Shown in pieces: positions 33,794-42,297 of a stretch of 64,000 nucleotides of DNA. Each line of letters opens with the position of its first letter. Within the stretch, counting starts at the first letter, position 1. Location of the stretch: assembly GCF_900108315.1 (NCBI RefSeq), contig NZ_FNVB01000009.1:1-64000 (forward strand), given 5' to 3'. Both the position numbers and the translations under genes were made by a program. This stretch comes from Saccharopolyspora kobensis. Lineage in GTDB: Bacteria > Actinomycetota > Actinomycetes > Mycobacteriales > Pseudonocardiaceae. The notes under the pieces were generated by a model. It ran no database searches. It saw nothing but the letters and a program-made list of their open reading frames with translations, and was not told where the DNA came from.

Positions 33794-34725
33794 CAGCAAC
33801 CCACGAGTCCGCACCCGCCGAAGCCGCGCCGTCCACCGGGCGCCGCCGCGGTGTGGTCGCCGCCTACTTCGCGCTGACCAAGCCGCGCGTCATCGAGCTG
33901 CTGCTGGTCACCACGATCCCGGCGATGTTCCTCGCCCAGCGCGGCGTCCCGTCGTTGTGGTTGGTGGCCGTGACGCTGGTCGGCGGCGCCATGTCGGCGG
34001 GCAGCGCCAACGCGCTCAACTGCGTCGCGGACTCCGACATCGACGCGGTGATGCACCGGACCAAGAAGCGCCCGCTGGTGCGCTACGAGGTGCCGCGCCG
34101 CAACGCGCTGATCTTCGGCATCGTGCTCGGCATCGCGTCCTTCGGCGTGCTCTGGGCCGGGGCGAACCTGCTGGCCGCGGTGCTGGCCACCAGCGCGATC
34201 CTGTTCTACGTCTTCGTCTACACCCTGGTGCTCAAGCGCCGGACCTCGCAGAACATCGTGTGGGGCGGCGCCGCGGGCTGCATGCCGGTGGTGGTCGGCT
34301 GGGCCGCGGTCACCGGCACCGTGGAGTGGCCCGCGCTGGTGATGTTCGGCGTGGTGTTCCTGTGGACGCCGCCGCACTTCTGGTCGCTGGCCATGAAGTA
34401 CAAGGACGACTACGCGCGCGCCGGGGTGCCGATGCTGCCGGTGGTGGCCACCACCCGCCAGGTGTCGGCGCGGATCCTGGCCTACAGCTGGGCGACGGTG
34501 GCCTGCACGCTGCTGCTGGTGCCGGTGACCAGCTGGGTCTACGTGGCCTTCGCGGTGCTGGCCGGGGCCGCGTTCCTGATCGTCGCGCAGCGGCTGCACG
34601 CCGCGGTGCGCAACGGTGGAGCGGTCAACCCGATGAAGCTGTTCCACCTGTCCAACTCGTACCTGGCACTGCTGTTCGTGGCCATCGCGGTGGACGCCGC
34701 GATCGGCCTCCCGGTGCTGGGCTGA
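33790..34725 (+). CDS. ctaB: Protoheme IX farnesyltransferase (heme O synthase)
   Basis: A 311-aa UbiA-family membrane prenyltransferase that adds a farnesyl group to heme B to make heme O for cytochrome oxidase. Motifs: YFALTKPRVIELLLVTTIP, the first Asp-rich motif NCVADSDIDAVMHRTKKRPL (NxxxDxxxD), VWGGAAGCMPVVVGW and the second region WTPPHFWSLAMKYKDDY. Seven to nine hydrophobic helices are visible. Length matches the family (about 300 aa). It overlaps DUF3817 by 4 bases and is followed by a terminator. Confidence 0.97.
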   Translation: MTATHESAPAEAAPSTGRRRGVVAAYFALTKPRVIELLLVTTIPAMFLAQRGVPSLWLVAVTLVGGAMSAGSANALNCVADSDIDAVMHRTKKRPLVRYEVPRRNALIFGIVLGIASFGVLWAGANLLAAVLATSAILFYVFVYTLVLKRRTSQNIVWGGAAGCMPVVVGWAAVTGTVEWPALVMFGVVFLWTPPHFWSLAMKYKDDYARAGVPMLPVVATTRQVSARILAYSWATVACTLLLVPVTSWVYVAFAVLAGAAFLIVAQRLHAAVRNGGAVNPMKLFHLSNSYLALLFVAIAVDAAIGLPVLG

Positions 34726-34744
34726 GCCCCCACCACGGCGGATC

Positions 34745-34782
34745 GACGGGCCGTTCACCTCTCCGGAGGTGAGCGGCCCGTC
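34745..34782 (+). terminator. Terminator after ctaB
   Basis: GACGGGCCG-TCACCT pairs with AGGTGA-CGGCCCGTC (about 15 bp, one mismatch) around a short loop, followed by GGCTTTCC. It is 20 bases past the stop. Confidence 0.75.
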
Positions 34783-34814
34783 GGCTTTCCCGCGGTTTCC
34801 GGCTCGTTCTGCTC

Positions 34815-34837
34815 AGCGGTGCGGGTGGCGGAACCTC
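34815..34837 (+). repeat. Family-2 repeat, short copy 4
   Basis: AGCGGTGCGGGTGGCGGAAC and CTC following: the conserved 5' block of family 2 only. It runs into the stop codon of the isomerase gene on the other strand. Confidence 0.65.
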
Positions 34838-35450
34838 AGCGCAGGACGGGGAAGACCGGTGGGGTGCCGCGGCCGGTGGCGGCGTCGACGAGTGCGACCG
34901 GGTCGGCGGTCTCGGTCAGCAGCCGCACCGTCTCGCGCAGCGGGGCACCGGCCATCGGGCCGGGCACCGGCAGGTCGAGCGCGGTCGCGATGTCGAAGTA
35001 GTGCACGACGGCCTCCATGAGGAAGATCCGCAACGCCTCCTCGGCGGAGACCACCGCGAACCCCATGTAGTCGACCTTGCGGTCCAGGTCCGTCTCGCGC
35101 AGCGCGGCGATCACCTTCGGCGCGAGGTCGGTGAACTGCTCGACCAGCTCACCGGCTCCGGCCCGCTGGATCGCCGTGGTGCGCACCTCCTCGCGGGTCT
35201 GGTCGGCGATGCCGCCCGGCCGCTGCATGAAGGCGAGCAGCTCGGCGGCGGTGGCGTGGCTCATCGGAGCGGTCGGTTCCGGCGCTTCGAGACCGGCCGC
35301 GGTGCCTGCGGGGAAGTCGCAGTGGTGGGCGTAGACGTCCCGGACGGTCCAGTCGGGCAGCCGGGTCGGCCGCTGCCACTGCTCGCCCGCCAGCACGCGG
35401 CCCAGCGCGGCCCACCCCCGCCAGGCCTGGTCCAGTGCGTCGACGATCAT
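34836..35450 (-). CDS. Mycothiol-dependent maleylpyruvate isomerase-type (DinB-fold) protein
   Basis: A 204-aa protein with the MDMPI/DinB N-terminal four-helix bundle: WAALGRVLAGEQWQRPTRLPDWTVRDVYAHHCDFP, where the metal-binding His (AHH) and a later His (EAVVHYFDIA) fit the family, followed by a small C-terminal domain. Family members use mycothiol as cofactor, or act as mycothiol S-transferases. Its ATG overlaps the PIG-L stop (ATGA), so the two are coupled. Real substrate unknown. The ATG is the only start consistent with the family; the longer frame is shadow. Confidence 0.85.
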   Translation of the reverse strand: MIVDALDQAWRGWAALGRVLAGEQWQRPTRLPDWTVRDVYAHHCDFPAGTAAGLEAPEPTAPMSHATAAELLAFMQRPGGIADQTREEVRTTAIQRAGAGELVEQFTDLAPKVIAALRETDLDRKVDYMGFAVVSAEEALRIFLMEAVVHYFDIATALDLPVPGPMAGAPLRETVRLLTETADPVALVDAATGRGTPPVFPVLR

Positions 35451-36181
35451 CCGGCTCCGATCAGTTCGAAGGTCACGCACGCCCGGCCGCCGAAGCGGGC
35501 CGCGTGCTGCTGGGCCGATTCCACCACGATGCGGCGCGCGTGCTCCTCGGCCGGCTCGTCGCTGAGGGCCTCCAGGTAGGTCTGGTGCGCGGCCAGCGAG
35601 GCCACCCCGCGTTCCAGGACGTCGGTGATGTCCACCGCGTGCGTCGGGTGCGGCGAGGCGGCGACGGCGACCCAGCGGACGCCCTGCCACGGCTCGTAGC
35701 CCTGCTCGACCAGCTCCGGGAAGATCCAGCGGTTCCCGGCGTCGGCGACCGCGTCCAGCGCGGCCCGGCCGACCGCGCGGTGGTCCGCGCTGTTCCAGCT
35801 GCCGGGCCCCCACGAGTCGTGGTGGTTGAGCGTGATCACCAGGCCGGGCCGGTGCTCCCGGATCGCGCGGCACAGGTCCCGGCGCAGCTCCGGGCCGTAC
35901 TCGATCACCCCGTCCCGGTGGTCGAGGAAGTCCACCGAGTGCACGCCGACCTTGGCCGCGCTCGCGCGCTGCTCCAGCTCGCGCAGCGGCGCCGCCTCCT
36001 CCGGTGCCACGCCGTCGATGCCCGCCTCCCCGCGGGACACCAGCAGGTAGGCGACGTCGCGGCCGGACGCGGTCCAGGCGGCGACCGCGCTGGAGCAGCC
36101 GTACTCCAGGTCGTCGGGGTGCGCGACGATCGCCAGCGCCTGCTGCCAGTCCGTCGGCACGGGTTCGAGCTGATCGGTCAT
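35447..36181 (-). CDS. PIG-L family zinc deacetylase
   Basis: A 244-aa metal-dependent deacetylase of the MshB/Mca/LmbE fold. The zinc motif AIVAHPDDLEYGCSSAVAAW (AHPDD) is near residue 20, and the third ligand region ITLNHHDSWG follows. FLDHRDGVIEY is the family middle motif. MshB deacetylates GlcNAc-inositol in mycothiol synthesis and Mca cleaves mycothiol conjugates; here, paired with the MDMPI-like gene, a conjugate-processing role is plausible but not shown. ATG chosen because GGAGG lies 6 bases upstream. The 302 bases upstream to the snapalysin gene hold no other gene. Confidence 0.87.
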   Translation of the reverse strand: MTDQLEPVPTDWQQALAIVAHPDDLEYGCSSAVAAWTASGRDVAYLLVSRGEAGIDGVAPEEAAPLRELEQRASAAKVGVHSVDFLDHRDGVIEYGPELRRDLCRAIREHRPGLVITLNHHDSWGPGSWNSADHRAVGRAALDAVADAGNRWIFPELVEQGYEPWQGVRWVAVAASPHPTHAVDITDVLERGVASLAAHQTYLEALSDEPAEEHARRIVVESAQQHAARFGGRACVTFELIGAG

Positions 36182-36483
36182 CCGGTTGCCTCCTGGAACG
36201 CTTCGGGTGTTCCGAGTGTCGCGCAGCACGAGCGGTTCGCGCCGGTGCCGCCACCGGTTTTCCGGCGCGGTTGGGAAATGCGCTCCGCACCAGCGGAAAC
36301 CGGATCTCACGACATGCGGGCGGTGTGTCGGATTCGCTCCGGAATTGCTTTCCCCAGCTTTTCCGCGACGGCTATCCGGCAATTTCGCGCAGTGGCATTT
36401 CTACGCCACCGCGGCCTCGGCGATGACCGGCCGCAATACGTTCTGGAGCACCGTGATCCGGACGGCTAAGGAGGTTGGTGCAG
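36182..36483. other. Divergent intergenic region, no gene seen
   Basis: Lies between the divergent PIG-L and snapalysin genes. The sequence is somewhat AT-richer than its surroundings (GCAATTTCGCGCAG, GGAATTGCTTTCC, TTTTCCGGCG). I see no LysR-type regulator gene such as often accompanies snapalysin and no clear operator. Confidence 0.5.
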
Positions 36484-37035
36484 ATGAACCTGCCCAGAAC
36501 GCTGCGGCCCGTTGTCGGTCTGCTCATCGCTTTCCTGCTCGCGCTGGGCGTTCCGGTGGTGGCCTCGGCCGCCCCGGAGGCGAACGTGCGGGTGGTCACC
36601 TACGACGCGAGCCAGGCCGCCGAGTTCCGCGACGTGGTGGACGCGGGCGCGCAGATCTGGAACGACCACGTGCAGAACGTGCGCTTCGAACCGGCCGCAG
36701 GCGGTGCCGCCGACGTCGTGGTGCTCGCCGACAACGGCTGGCCGCGCGCCGAGGTCATCGGCCTCGGCAAGGGCCGGGTCTGGATGGGCCGCCAGGCGGT
36801 CAACGAGGGCCACGACACGCTGCGCATCGCGGCCCACGAGCTCGGCCACATCCTCGGCCTGCCGGACAACCGCACCGGGCTGTGCGAGGACCTGATGTCG
36901 GGCGCCAGCGCCGGGCCGAGCTGCAAGAACCCGAACCCGAACCCGGTGGAGATCGCCGAGGTCGAGCGCAACTTCGCGCAGGGCGTGAACCTGGAGCGGC
37001 GGGTGTACACCGAAGACGTGCTCGCCCTGCGGTGA
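36484..37035 (+). CDS. snpA: Snapalysin (small neutral metalloprotease, M7)
   Basis: A 183-aa secreted zinc protease. A signal peptide (residues about 1-29: LRPVVGLLIAFLLALGVPVV and VASAA) precedes a short mature domain with the extended zinc motif HELGHILGLPD (HExxHxxGxxD), the mark of M7 snapalysins, and two Cys pairs (LCEDLMS, SCKNP). Length fits the family; there is little or no propeptide. AAGGAGG lies 9 bases before the ATG, which decides the start. Snapalysin genes usually neighbour a LysR regulator; none is here. Confidence 0.93.
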   Translation: MNLPRTLRPVVGLLIAFLLALGVPVVASAAPEANVRVVTYDASQAAEFRDVVDAGAQIWNDHVQNVRFEPAAGGAADVVVLADNGWPRAEVIGLGKGRVWMGRQAVNEGHDTLRIAAHELGHILGLPDNRTGLCEDLMSGASAGPSCKNPNPNPVEIAEVERNFAQGVNLERRVYTEDVLALR

Positions 37036-37098
37036 GCACGCGGGCTGCGGCGGTCATCGCCCCGATCGCCGCAGCCCGCTCACCTTCGCAGGTCAGGC

Positions 37099-37144
37099 CC
37101 CGTGCGCACTTCCTGTTGCCATGGCGACAGGAAGTGCGCACGGG
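37099..37144 (+). terminator. Long hairpin with nested palindrome after snapalysin
   Basis: An 18-bp perfect stem (37099-37116 with 37127-37144) around TGCCATGGCG, itself nearly palindromic. It lies 63 bases after the snapalysin stop and 167 bases before the grpE-like start, so it probably terminates snapalysin, though no T tract follows. Confidence 0.6.
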
Positions 37145-37311
37145 TCTCGTCCTGAACGCGGGGCGGAACCGTTCGCGCCGCTGCACCGTCGAAGTCGCCG
37201 AAATCCCACTCCGGTCCGGGTGGGACGGGGCTAGTCTTGGTGATCATCATCCGGTCACCGGACTGGCCGGTCACCCGTGCGACGACGGTGAGCAACGAGG
37301 CGGGCGAAGCG

Positions 37312-38004
37312 ATGCGCGACGAGCCAGAGAAGGACGAACAGCGCGAGGAGGCTGCGGTTCTCGCGCCTGCCGACGCGCCGGATGCCGAGGTGTCCGAAAG
37401 CCCGGCGCCGGAAACCGCTGATCCGTTACCCGCCGCGCCGGAGGCGCCCGCCGAGGAATTACCCGGGGCCGATCCGGTCGCCGAGCTGACCGCAGCGGTT
37501 TCCGCGCTCGCCGAGCAGATCCGCGAGCACCACGACCGGGCCGCCGCGCGGGAGCGCGTCATCGACAAGCTGCACGCCGAGGTGGAGCGGTTGCGCGCCG
37601 GGGAGCAGAACCTGCTGCTGCGCCCGATCACCACCGACCTGCAGAACCTCCGCAAGGACCTGCTGCACCAGGCCCGCGCCCTGCCGCCCGAACCGACCAG
37701 GGAGCAGGTCGCCGACCTGCTGGAGTCCTTCGCGTTGAGCGCCGAGCAGGCGCTGGAGCGCTGCGGCAGCGCACCGATCCGGCCCGAGGCCGGCGCGGAG
37801 TTCTCCGCCCGCGAGCACCGGGCCGTCAAGATCCTCCCGGCCGAAGCGCCCGACCAGCACGAGCGGATCGCGCTGGTGGTCTCCGACGGCTACCTCGACA
37901 CCACGACCGACCGCGTGACCGTTCCCGCGCGCGTGCACGTGTACCGCTGGAGCGCGCCCACCGGGGACAGCCGCGAGCAAGAGGGGATGAACGCCGATGT
38001 CTGA
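37312..38004 (+). CDS. GrpE-like nucleotide exchange factor
   Basis: A 230-aa protein: an acidic, Pro/Ala/Glu-rich N-terminus (residues 1-55), a long helix (about 60-110: ELTAAVSALAEQIREHHDRAAARERVIDKLHAEVERLR) and a C-terminal beta part with HERIALVVSDGYLDTTTDRV, matching GrpE architecture. It is a divergent GrpE homolog; the housekeeping grpE should be elsewhere. It overlaps the hsp70 gene downstream by 8 bases, so it is most likely the exchange factor of that specific Hsp70. ATG chosen (MRDEPEKDEQ); a GTG 8 codons earlier is possible. First gene of the GTPase island. Confidence 0.8.
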   Translation: MRDEPEKDEQREEAAVLAPADAPDAEVSESPAPETADPLPAAPEAPAEELPGADPVAELTAAVSALAEQIREHHDRAAARERVIDKLHAEVERLRAGEQNLLLRPITTDLQNLRKDLLHQARALPPEPTREQVADLLESFALSAEQALERCGSAPIRPEAGAEFSAREHRAVKILPAEAPDQHERIALVVSDGYLDTTTDRVTVPARVHVYRWSAPTGDSREQEGMNADV

Positions 38005-39643
38005 CGGCGACCTGCAGGTGTTCGGCATCGACCTGGGCACCACCTATTCGGCCATCGCCTACGTCGACGAGACCGGCAGGCCCTCGGTGTGCCGCAACAC
38101 CGACAGCAGCGAGACGACGCCGTCGGTGGTGTTCTTCGAGAACGAGTCGAACGTGGTGGTCGGTTCGGTGGCGAAGAACTCCGCGATCATCGACCCGGAC
38201 CGGGTGGTGTCGCTGATCAAGCGGCAGATGGGCGGCGACGCCGAGTTCGAGTTCGACGGCAGCACCTACACCCCGGAGTCCATCTCGGCGCTGATCCTCA
38301 AGCAGCTCGCGCAGGACGCCGCCGCGCACACCGGTGGTGAGGTGGCGCGCGCGGTGATCACCGTGCCCGCCTACTTCGGCATGCAGGAGCGCAGCGCCAC
38401 CAAGCAGGCGGGCACCATCGCCGGGCTCGACGTGATCGGCATCGTGCCCGAGCCGGTGGCCGCCGCGCTGCACTACGAGGCGACCACCGGGGCCGACGAC
38501 AAGACGATCCTGGTCTACGACCTGGGCGGCGGCACCTTCGACACCACGGTGATCCGGGTGTCCACCGACGAGATCGTGGTGGTGTGCACCGACGGCGACG
38601 ACCACCTCGGCGGTGCGGACTGGGACCTGCGGCTGCGCAACCACCTGCTGGCGAAGTTCCAGGAGCAGGTGCCCGACGGCACCGAGGTGGAGGACGACGA
38701 GGAGTTCCTGCAGTCGCTGGCCACCACCGCCGAGGACACCAAGAAGCAGCTGTCCAAGGCGGAATCCCGGGCGGTCGCGCTGCGCGGCGCCGGGGTCAGC
38801 GCGCGAGTGGAGGTGACCCGCGCGCAGTTCGAGGCCGAGACCCGGGACCTGCTGGACAAGACGGTCGACATCGTCCGGCGCACGCTGGGCACGCTGGAGT
38901 CCAAGCAGCCCGGTGCGAAGATCGACGAGGTGCTGCTGGTCGGCGGCGCCACCAAGATGCCCGCGGTCGCCGAGCGGCTGCGCGCCGAGTTCGGCTGGGA
39001 CCCGAAGCTGCACGACCCGGACCTGGCGGTGGCCAAGGGCGCCGCGCTCTACGCGCTGGGCCGCGTGGTGCACCGGGAGGCCACCGAGGAGGGCTCGGCG
39101 GGCGTCTCCGAGGCGGTGCGCACGGTCGCGAGGCAGACCGGGATTTCCGAGCGGGCGCTGGAGAACCTGGCCGCCAAGCAGACCCGCAACGTGCTGCCCA
39201 AGGCATTCGGCGTGAAGCTGGTCGACACCTCCGACCCGGACTGGCGCAACAAGCCCGAGCGCTTCCTGGTCCGGCACCTGGTGCACGCCAACGACTCGCT
39301 GCCCACCGAGGAGCGCACGCTGGAGGCGTTCACCGTCGAGGAGGGGCAGACCGGCGTGAACATCGAGCTCTACGAGCAGTCCGGTGTGGTCGCTGGCCCG
39401 GATCTGGCGGAGAACAAGGAGATCAGCGAGGGCAAGGGCATCATCGACGGCTTGCCGCCGCTGCCCGTGGGGTCCCCGGTGAACATCCGCATGACCGTCG
39501 ACGACGAGGGCCTGCTGGAGCTGACCGCCACCGAGCCGTCCACCGGCAACTCGCTGGACATCAAGGTGCGCGTCAGCGTCCGCAGTGACGAGGAGGTCGC
39601 GGCGGCCGCGCGGAAGGTCGCGGGCATCACCGTCACCGGCTGA
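37997..39643 (+). CDS. Hsp70-family (DnaK-like) protein, short C-terminus
   Basis: A 548-aa ATPase chaperone. The nucleotide-binding domain motifs are intact: FGIDLGTTYSAIAYVDE (phosphate 1), ILVYDLGGGTFDTTVIRV (phosphate 2), VPAYFGMQERSATKQAG, PVAAALHYE, and VLLVGGATKMPAV (adenosine). A reduced substrate-binding beta domain follows (about 430-548); the long helical lid and disordered tail of DnaK are missing (DnaK about 610-640 aa). It is coupled to the upstream grpE-like gene and followed by the FN3-like protein. The pairing with GTPase and GAP1-like genes suggests a dedicated chaperone of a larger complex, not general folding. Confidence 0.93.
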   Translation: MSDGDLQVFGIDLGTTYSAIAYVDETGRPSVCRNTDSSETTPSVVFFENESNVVVGSVAKNSAIIDPDRVVSLIKRQMGGDAEFEFDGSTYTPESISALILKQLAQDAAAHTGGEVARAVITVPAYFGMQERSATKQAGTIAGLDVIGIVPEPVAAALHYEATTGADDKTILVYDLGGGTFDTTVIRVSTDEIVVVCTDGDDHLGGADWDLRLRNHLLAKFQEQVPDGTEVEDDEEFLQSLATTAEDTKKQLSKAESRAVALRGAGVSARVEVTRAQFEAETRDLLDKTVDIVRRTLGTLESKQPGAKIDEVLLVGGATKMPAVAERLRAEFGWDPKLHDPDLAVAKGAALYALGRVVHREATEEGSAGVSEAVRTVARQTGISERALENLAAKQTRNVLPKAFGVKLVDTSDPDWRNKPERFLVRHLVHANDSLPTEERTLEAFTVEEGQTGVNIELYEQSGVVAGPDLAENKEISEGKGIIDGLPPLPVGSPVNIRMTVDDEGLLELTATEPSTGNSLDIKVRVSVRSDEEVAAAARKVAGITVTG

Positions 39644-39792
39644 TCGAGCGGCCGTGTCAACCCAAGTGCTGATCAACCGCGCCTCGGGGGAACGTGGCGC
39701 GAACCAGTCACCAGAAACCGCGAAGCGCAAGATCAACCGCCGAACGCAACCACCACTGTGAATCGCAGAGAGGCGGGACTGGACGGGATCCG

Positions 39793-42123
39793 ATGCAACC
39801 CTTCGATCCGAAGGCGTACGAGCGCGACGTGGTCCGACCGCTGCGGGGGCGCAGCGGTCGGTTGCCGGACGACCTGCTGACCCGGTACGCGATCGGGCCG
39901 GACTTCTCCGACGCGGACGTGGCGCAGCGGTTGTCGCAGGTGCGCTCGCACTGGAACAAGAGCGCCCAGTCCACCGCGAAGTCCAGCTTCACCACCAGCG
40001 TCTACAAGGCGTTCCTGCGCGAGGACGAGGAGCTGCGCCGCGAGCACGGCGACAAGATGTCGCGGATGTCATGGTGGCGCGCGCGGCACGACGACCGGGC
40101 GGCAGCCGGGCAGGCCCAGATCGACGAGCTCGCCCAGATGCTCAAGGCGAACTTCGGCGAACTCGGGCTCATCACGCCGGGCCAGCTGGAGGCGATGCGG
40201 GAAGCCTTCGGCCAACTCGCTCCGTCCGAAGTGGACAAGGCGCTGGCCAAGGCCGGGGTGCGGACGGCGGTTCCGCTGGACCTGCCGAAGACCTCCGGGA
40301 TGCCCGACACGTTGTTCCGGAGGCTGAAAGAACTTCTGAAGGACGCCGAGGTCACCGGCATTCCCGAGCTGCTGCACGGAAAGCTGACCAGCTTCGCGCT
40401 GCTGACCGAATTCCGAAGCGCACCAGCACAACCCGACGGGCTGAGCGCGAAAGCCGTTCAGGCGGCGGTCGATCGCGAGAACCGGCGTTCCGGAAACCGC
40501 GCTGCGCGCGAAGCCCTCGGTCTGATCAACTCCGCGGCCGACCTCCGCCTGCTGGCGCTGTACCACCTGCTCGACGACGTGCGCAGGCTCCGCGAGAACG
40601 GTGCACCGGCCGGTGCGCTGCTGCGCGTGCTGCGCCAGTCCGGGCTGGAGGAAGGCGAGGCCCGGCAGGCCGTGGTGAGCGTGCTCAGCGAAGCCGGGCC
40701 GACGAAGATCGAGATCAGCGGCCTGGCGAAGGTGACCGAACTGCTCGCCGCCGGATACCTGGTGGCGGCCCAGCAAGCGCTGGTCGGCATCGCCGACGCC
40801 GAGGAGGCGGCCACCGCGAGAGCGGCCGTCGACCGGCACGCGGAGCAAGTGCGCTCGCTGCGCGAAGCGGCACATCGCGCGCTGGAGCGCGGAGCCGAAG
40901 GCGAAGCGCGCAGGCAGCTCACCGAAGCATCGCGGCTGGCCGCCGACGACGACGCGATAGCGGCGGAGGTGCGGCGCATCCCGGTGAGCCCGGTGGCGGA
41001 CCTGACGGCGCAGCCGGAAGGGCTCGTGGTGCGGCTGTCGTGGCGGGCGCAGCCCGACCACGGCGTGAGCACCCGGTACCGGGTGGTGCGGCGGAGCGGG
41101 CGGACGCCCGGCGACGCCACCGACGGCGACGTGGTCGCGGAGGGGGCGGAGACCGCGGTGGTGGACACCGCCGCGGCGGCCGGGGCGGCCGCGGGGTACG
41201 CGGTGTTCGCGGCGGAGCCGGACGGGGCGTGGTCGCGGCCGGCCGCGGTGAGCGTCGAGGTGCTGCCGCCGGTGCACGCGGTGCAGATATCGGTCCGCAC
41301 AGGCGCGGTGGAGGGCAGTTGGAAACTGCACCGCGACGCCATCGGTGTCGATGTGGTGCGGCGGGATGACTCCGGCGAGGTGCCGATTTCCACCAGCGGC
41401 AGAAACGCTTTTCGCGATTCCACTGTGGACTACAAGGTGGATTGCACGTACCTGCTGACGGCGCGCTACCGGCGTGCGGACGGCACCGAGGTTCGCGCGG
41501 AATCCGTCGCGGTGCGACACCGCGCGCGGGTTGTGCCGACCCTTCCTCCGGTGACTTCGTTGGAGGGGCGGCACTTCGGGCGTGAGCTCGTGGTGTCCTG
41601 GGTGTGGCCCGACGGCGTGCGGATGGCCGAGGTGTCCTGGAACAGCGCCTCGGACGGCGGGTCGCGGCGGCTGACGCGGCAGCAGTACCAGGACGAGGGT
41701 GGCTGCCGGATCGAAGGCGGGCCCGGCGAGACGCGCGTGCGGGTCGTCTCGATCGCCACCTCCGACGACGGCGAGAACCGCTCCGATCCGGGCGAGCTGT
41801 CCATCAGCGGGCCTCCCGCGCAGGTCGGCTACCAGGTGGAACGGCGCAACCGCTTGTTCGGCCCGAGCAGTGCGCGCATCGTGCTCACCAGCGACCTCCC
41901 GGTGCCGGAGTGCGAGGTGCTGGTGGTCGTCGCGCCGGGTCGCGTCATGCCGCTGCGGCCGGAGGACGGCAACGTCGTGCACCGCGCGGTGCACCGGATC
42001 GACGACCCGGTCGAGATCACCGTCGAACTCCCGAAGCGGAAACCGTTCTGGCTGCGCTGCTTCGTGTCAACACCCGGTATCGACTTGGTGGATCCACCCG
42101 TTACCCAGCTGAAGGTGACCTAA
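39793..42123 (+). CDS. Large helical protein with C-terminal FN3/beta-sandwich domains
   Basis: A 776-aa protein of no known function. Residues 1-400 are helical and charged (FDPKAYERDVVRPLRGRSGR at the start; ALYHLLDDVRRLRENG; RSLREAAHRALERGAEGEA). From about 400 there are beta-rich modules like fibronectin type III (VADLTAQPEGLVVRLSWRAQP; VTSLEGRHFGRELVVSWVWP), ending in a beta domain that resembles an Ig-like fold. No signal or membrane segment, so cytoplasmic. This type of protein sits between Hsp70 and double-GTPase genes in actinobacterial clusters of the same kind. Start: ATG giving MQPFDPKAYE, after GGACGGGATCC. A family-2 repeat (reverse) separates it from the GTPase gene. Confidence 0.85.
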   Translation: MQPFDPKAYERDVVRPLRGRSGRLPDDLLTRYAIGPDFSDADVAQRLSQVRSHWNKSAQSTAKSSFTTSVYKAFLREDEELRREHGDKMSRMSWWRARHDDRAAAGQAQIDELAQMLKANFGELGLITPGQLEAMREAFGQLAPSEVDKALAKAGVRTAVPLDLPKTSGMPDTLFRRLKELLKDAEVTGIPELLHGKLTSFALLTEFRSAPAQPDGLSAKAVQAAVDRENRRSGNRAAREALGLINSAADLRLLALYHLLDDVRRLRENGAPAGALLRVLRQSGLEEGEARQAVVSVLSEAGPTKIEISGLAKVTELLAAGYLVAAQQALVGIADAEEAATARAAVDRHAEQVRSLREAAHRALERGAEGEARRQLTEASRLAADDDAIAAEVRRIPVSPVADLTAQPEGLVVRLSWRAQPDHGVSTRYRVVRRSGRTPGDATDGDVVAEGAETAVVDTAAAAGAAAGYAVFAAEPDGAWSRPAAVSVEVLPPVHAVQISVRTGAVEGSWKLHRDAIGVDVVRRDDSGEVPISTSGRNAFRDSTVDYKVDCTYLLTARYRRADGTEVRAESVAVRHRARVVPTLPPVTSLEGRHFGRELVVSWVWPDGVRMAEVSWNSASDGGSRRLTRQQYQDEGGCRIEGGPGETRVRVVSIATSDDGENRSDPGELSISGPPAQVGYQVERRNRLFGPSSARIVLTSDLPVPECEVLVVVAPGRVMPLRPEDGNVVHRAVHRIDDPVEITVELPKRKPFWLRCFVSTPGIDLVDPPVTQLKVT

Positions 42124-42174
42124 TGTGAGCCTCTGTGATTTCAACGGATTTCCCGTGAGCCGGTCATACACAAG

Positions 42175-42231
42175 GCCGGGCACCCGCAGTCCAGGCGGGC
42201 ACTGAGGTTCCGCTACTTGCACCGCCGCGCA
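42175..42231 (-). repeat. Family-2 repeat, short copy 3 (reverse)
   Basis: On the - strand: TGCGCGGCGGTGCAAGTAGC, GGAACCTCAGTGCCCGCCTG, GACTGCGGGTGCCCGGCC. It matches the first 57 bases of copies 1 and 2. It lies in the 174-base gap between the FN3-like gene and the first GTPase gene. Confidence 0.8.
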
Positions 42232-42297
42232 AAAAGAGCCTGGAAGAACTCAGTGAGATCGCGTCGAGCACAACGCAACGAGCGCAGGGAAGACTAG

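Noticed and set aside
36182..36483. A LysR-type regulator beside snapalysin
   Set aside because: The gap is too short and no helix-turn-helix frame is present on either strand.
40069..41994. 641-aa - strand and 432-aa + frames inside the FN3-like gene
   Set aside because: Both are His/Arg- or Arg/Gly-rich shadows; the 776-aa frame has regular helix and FN3 patterns.
42130..42160. GATTTCAACGGATTTCCC as a sixth family-1 copy
   Set aside because: Only part of one arm resembles the core and no partner arm is present.
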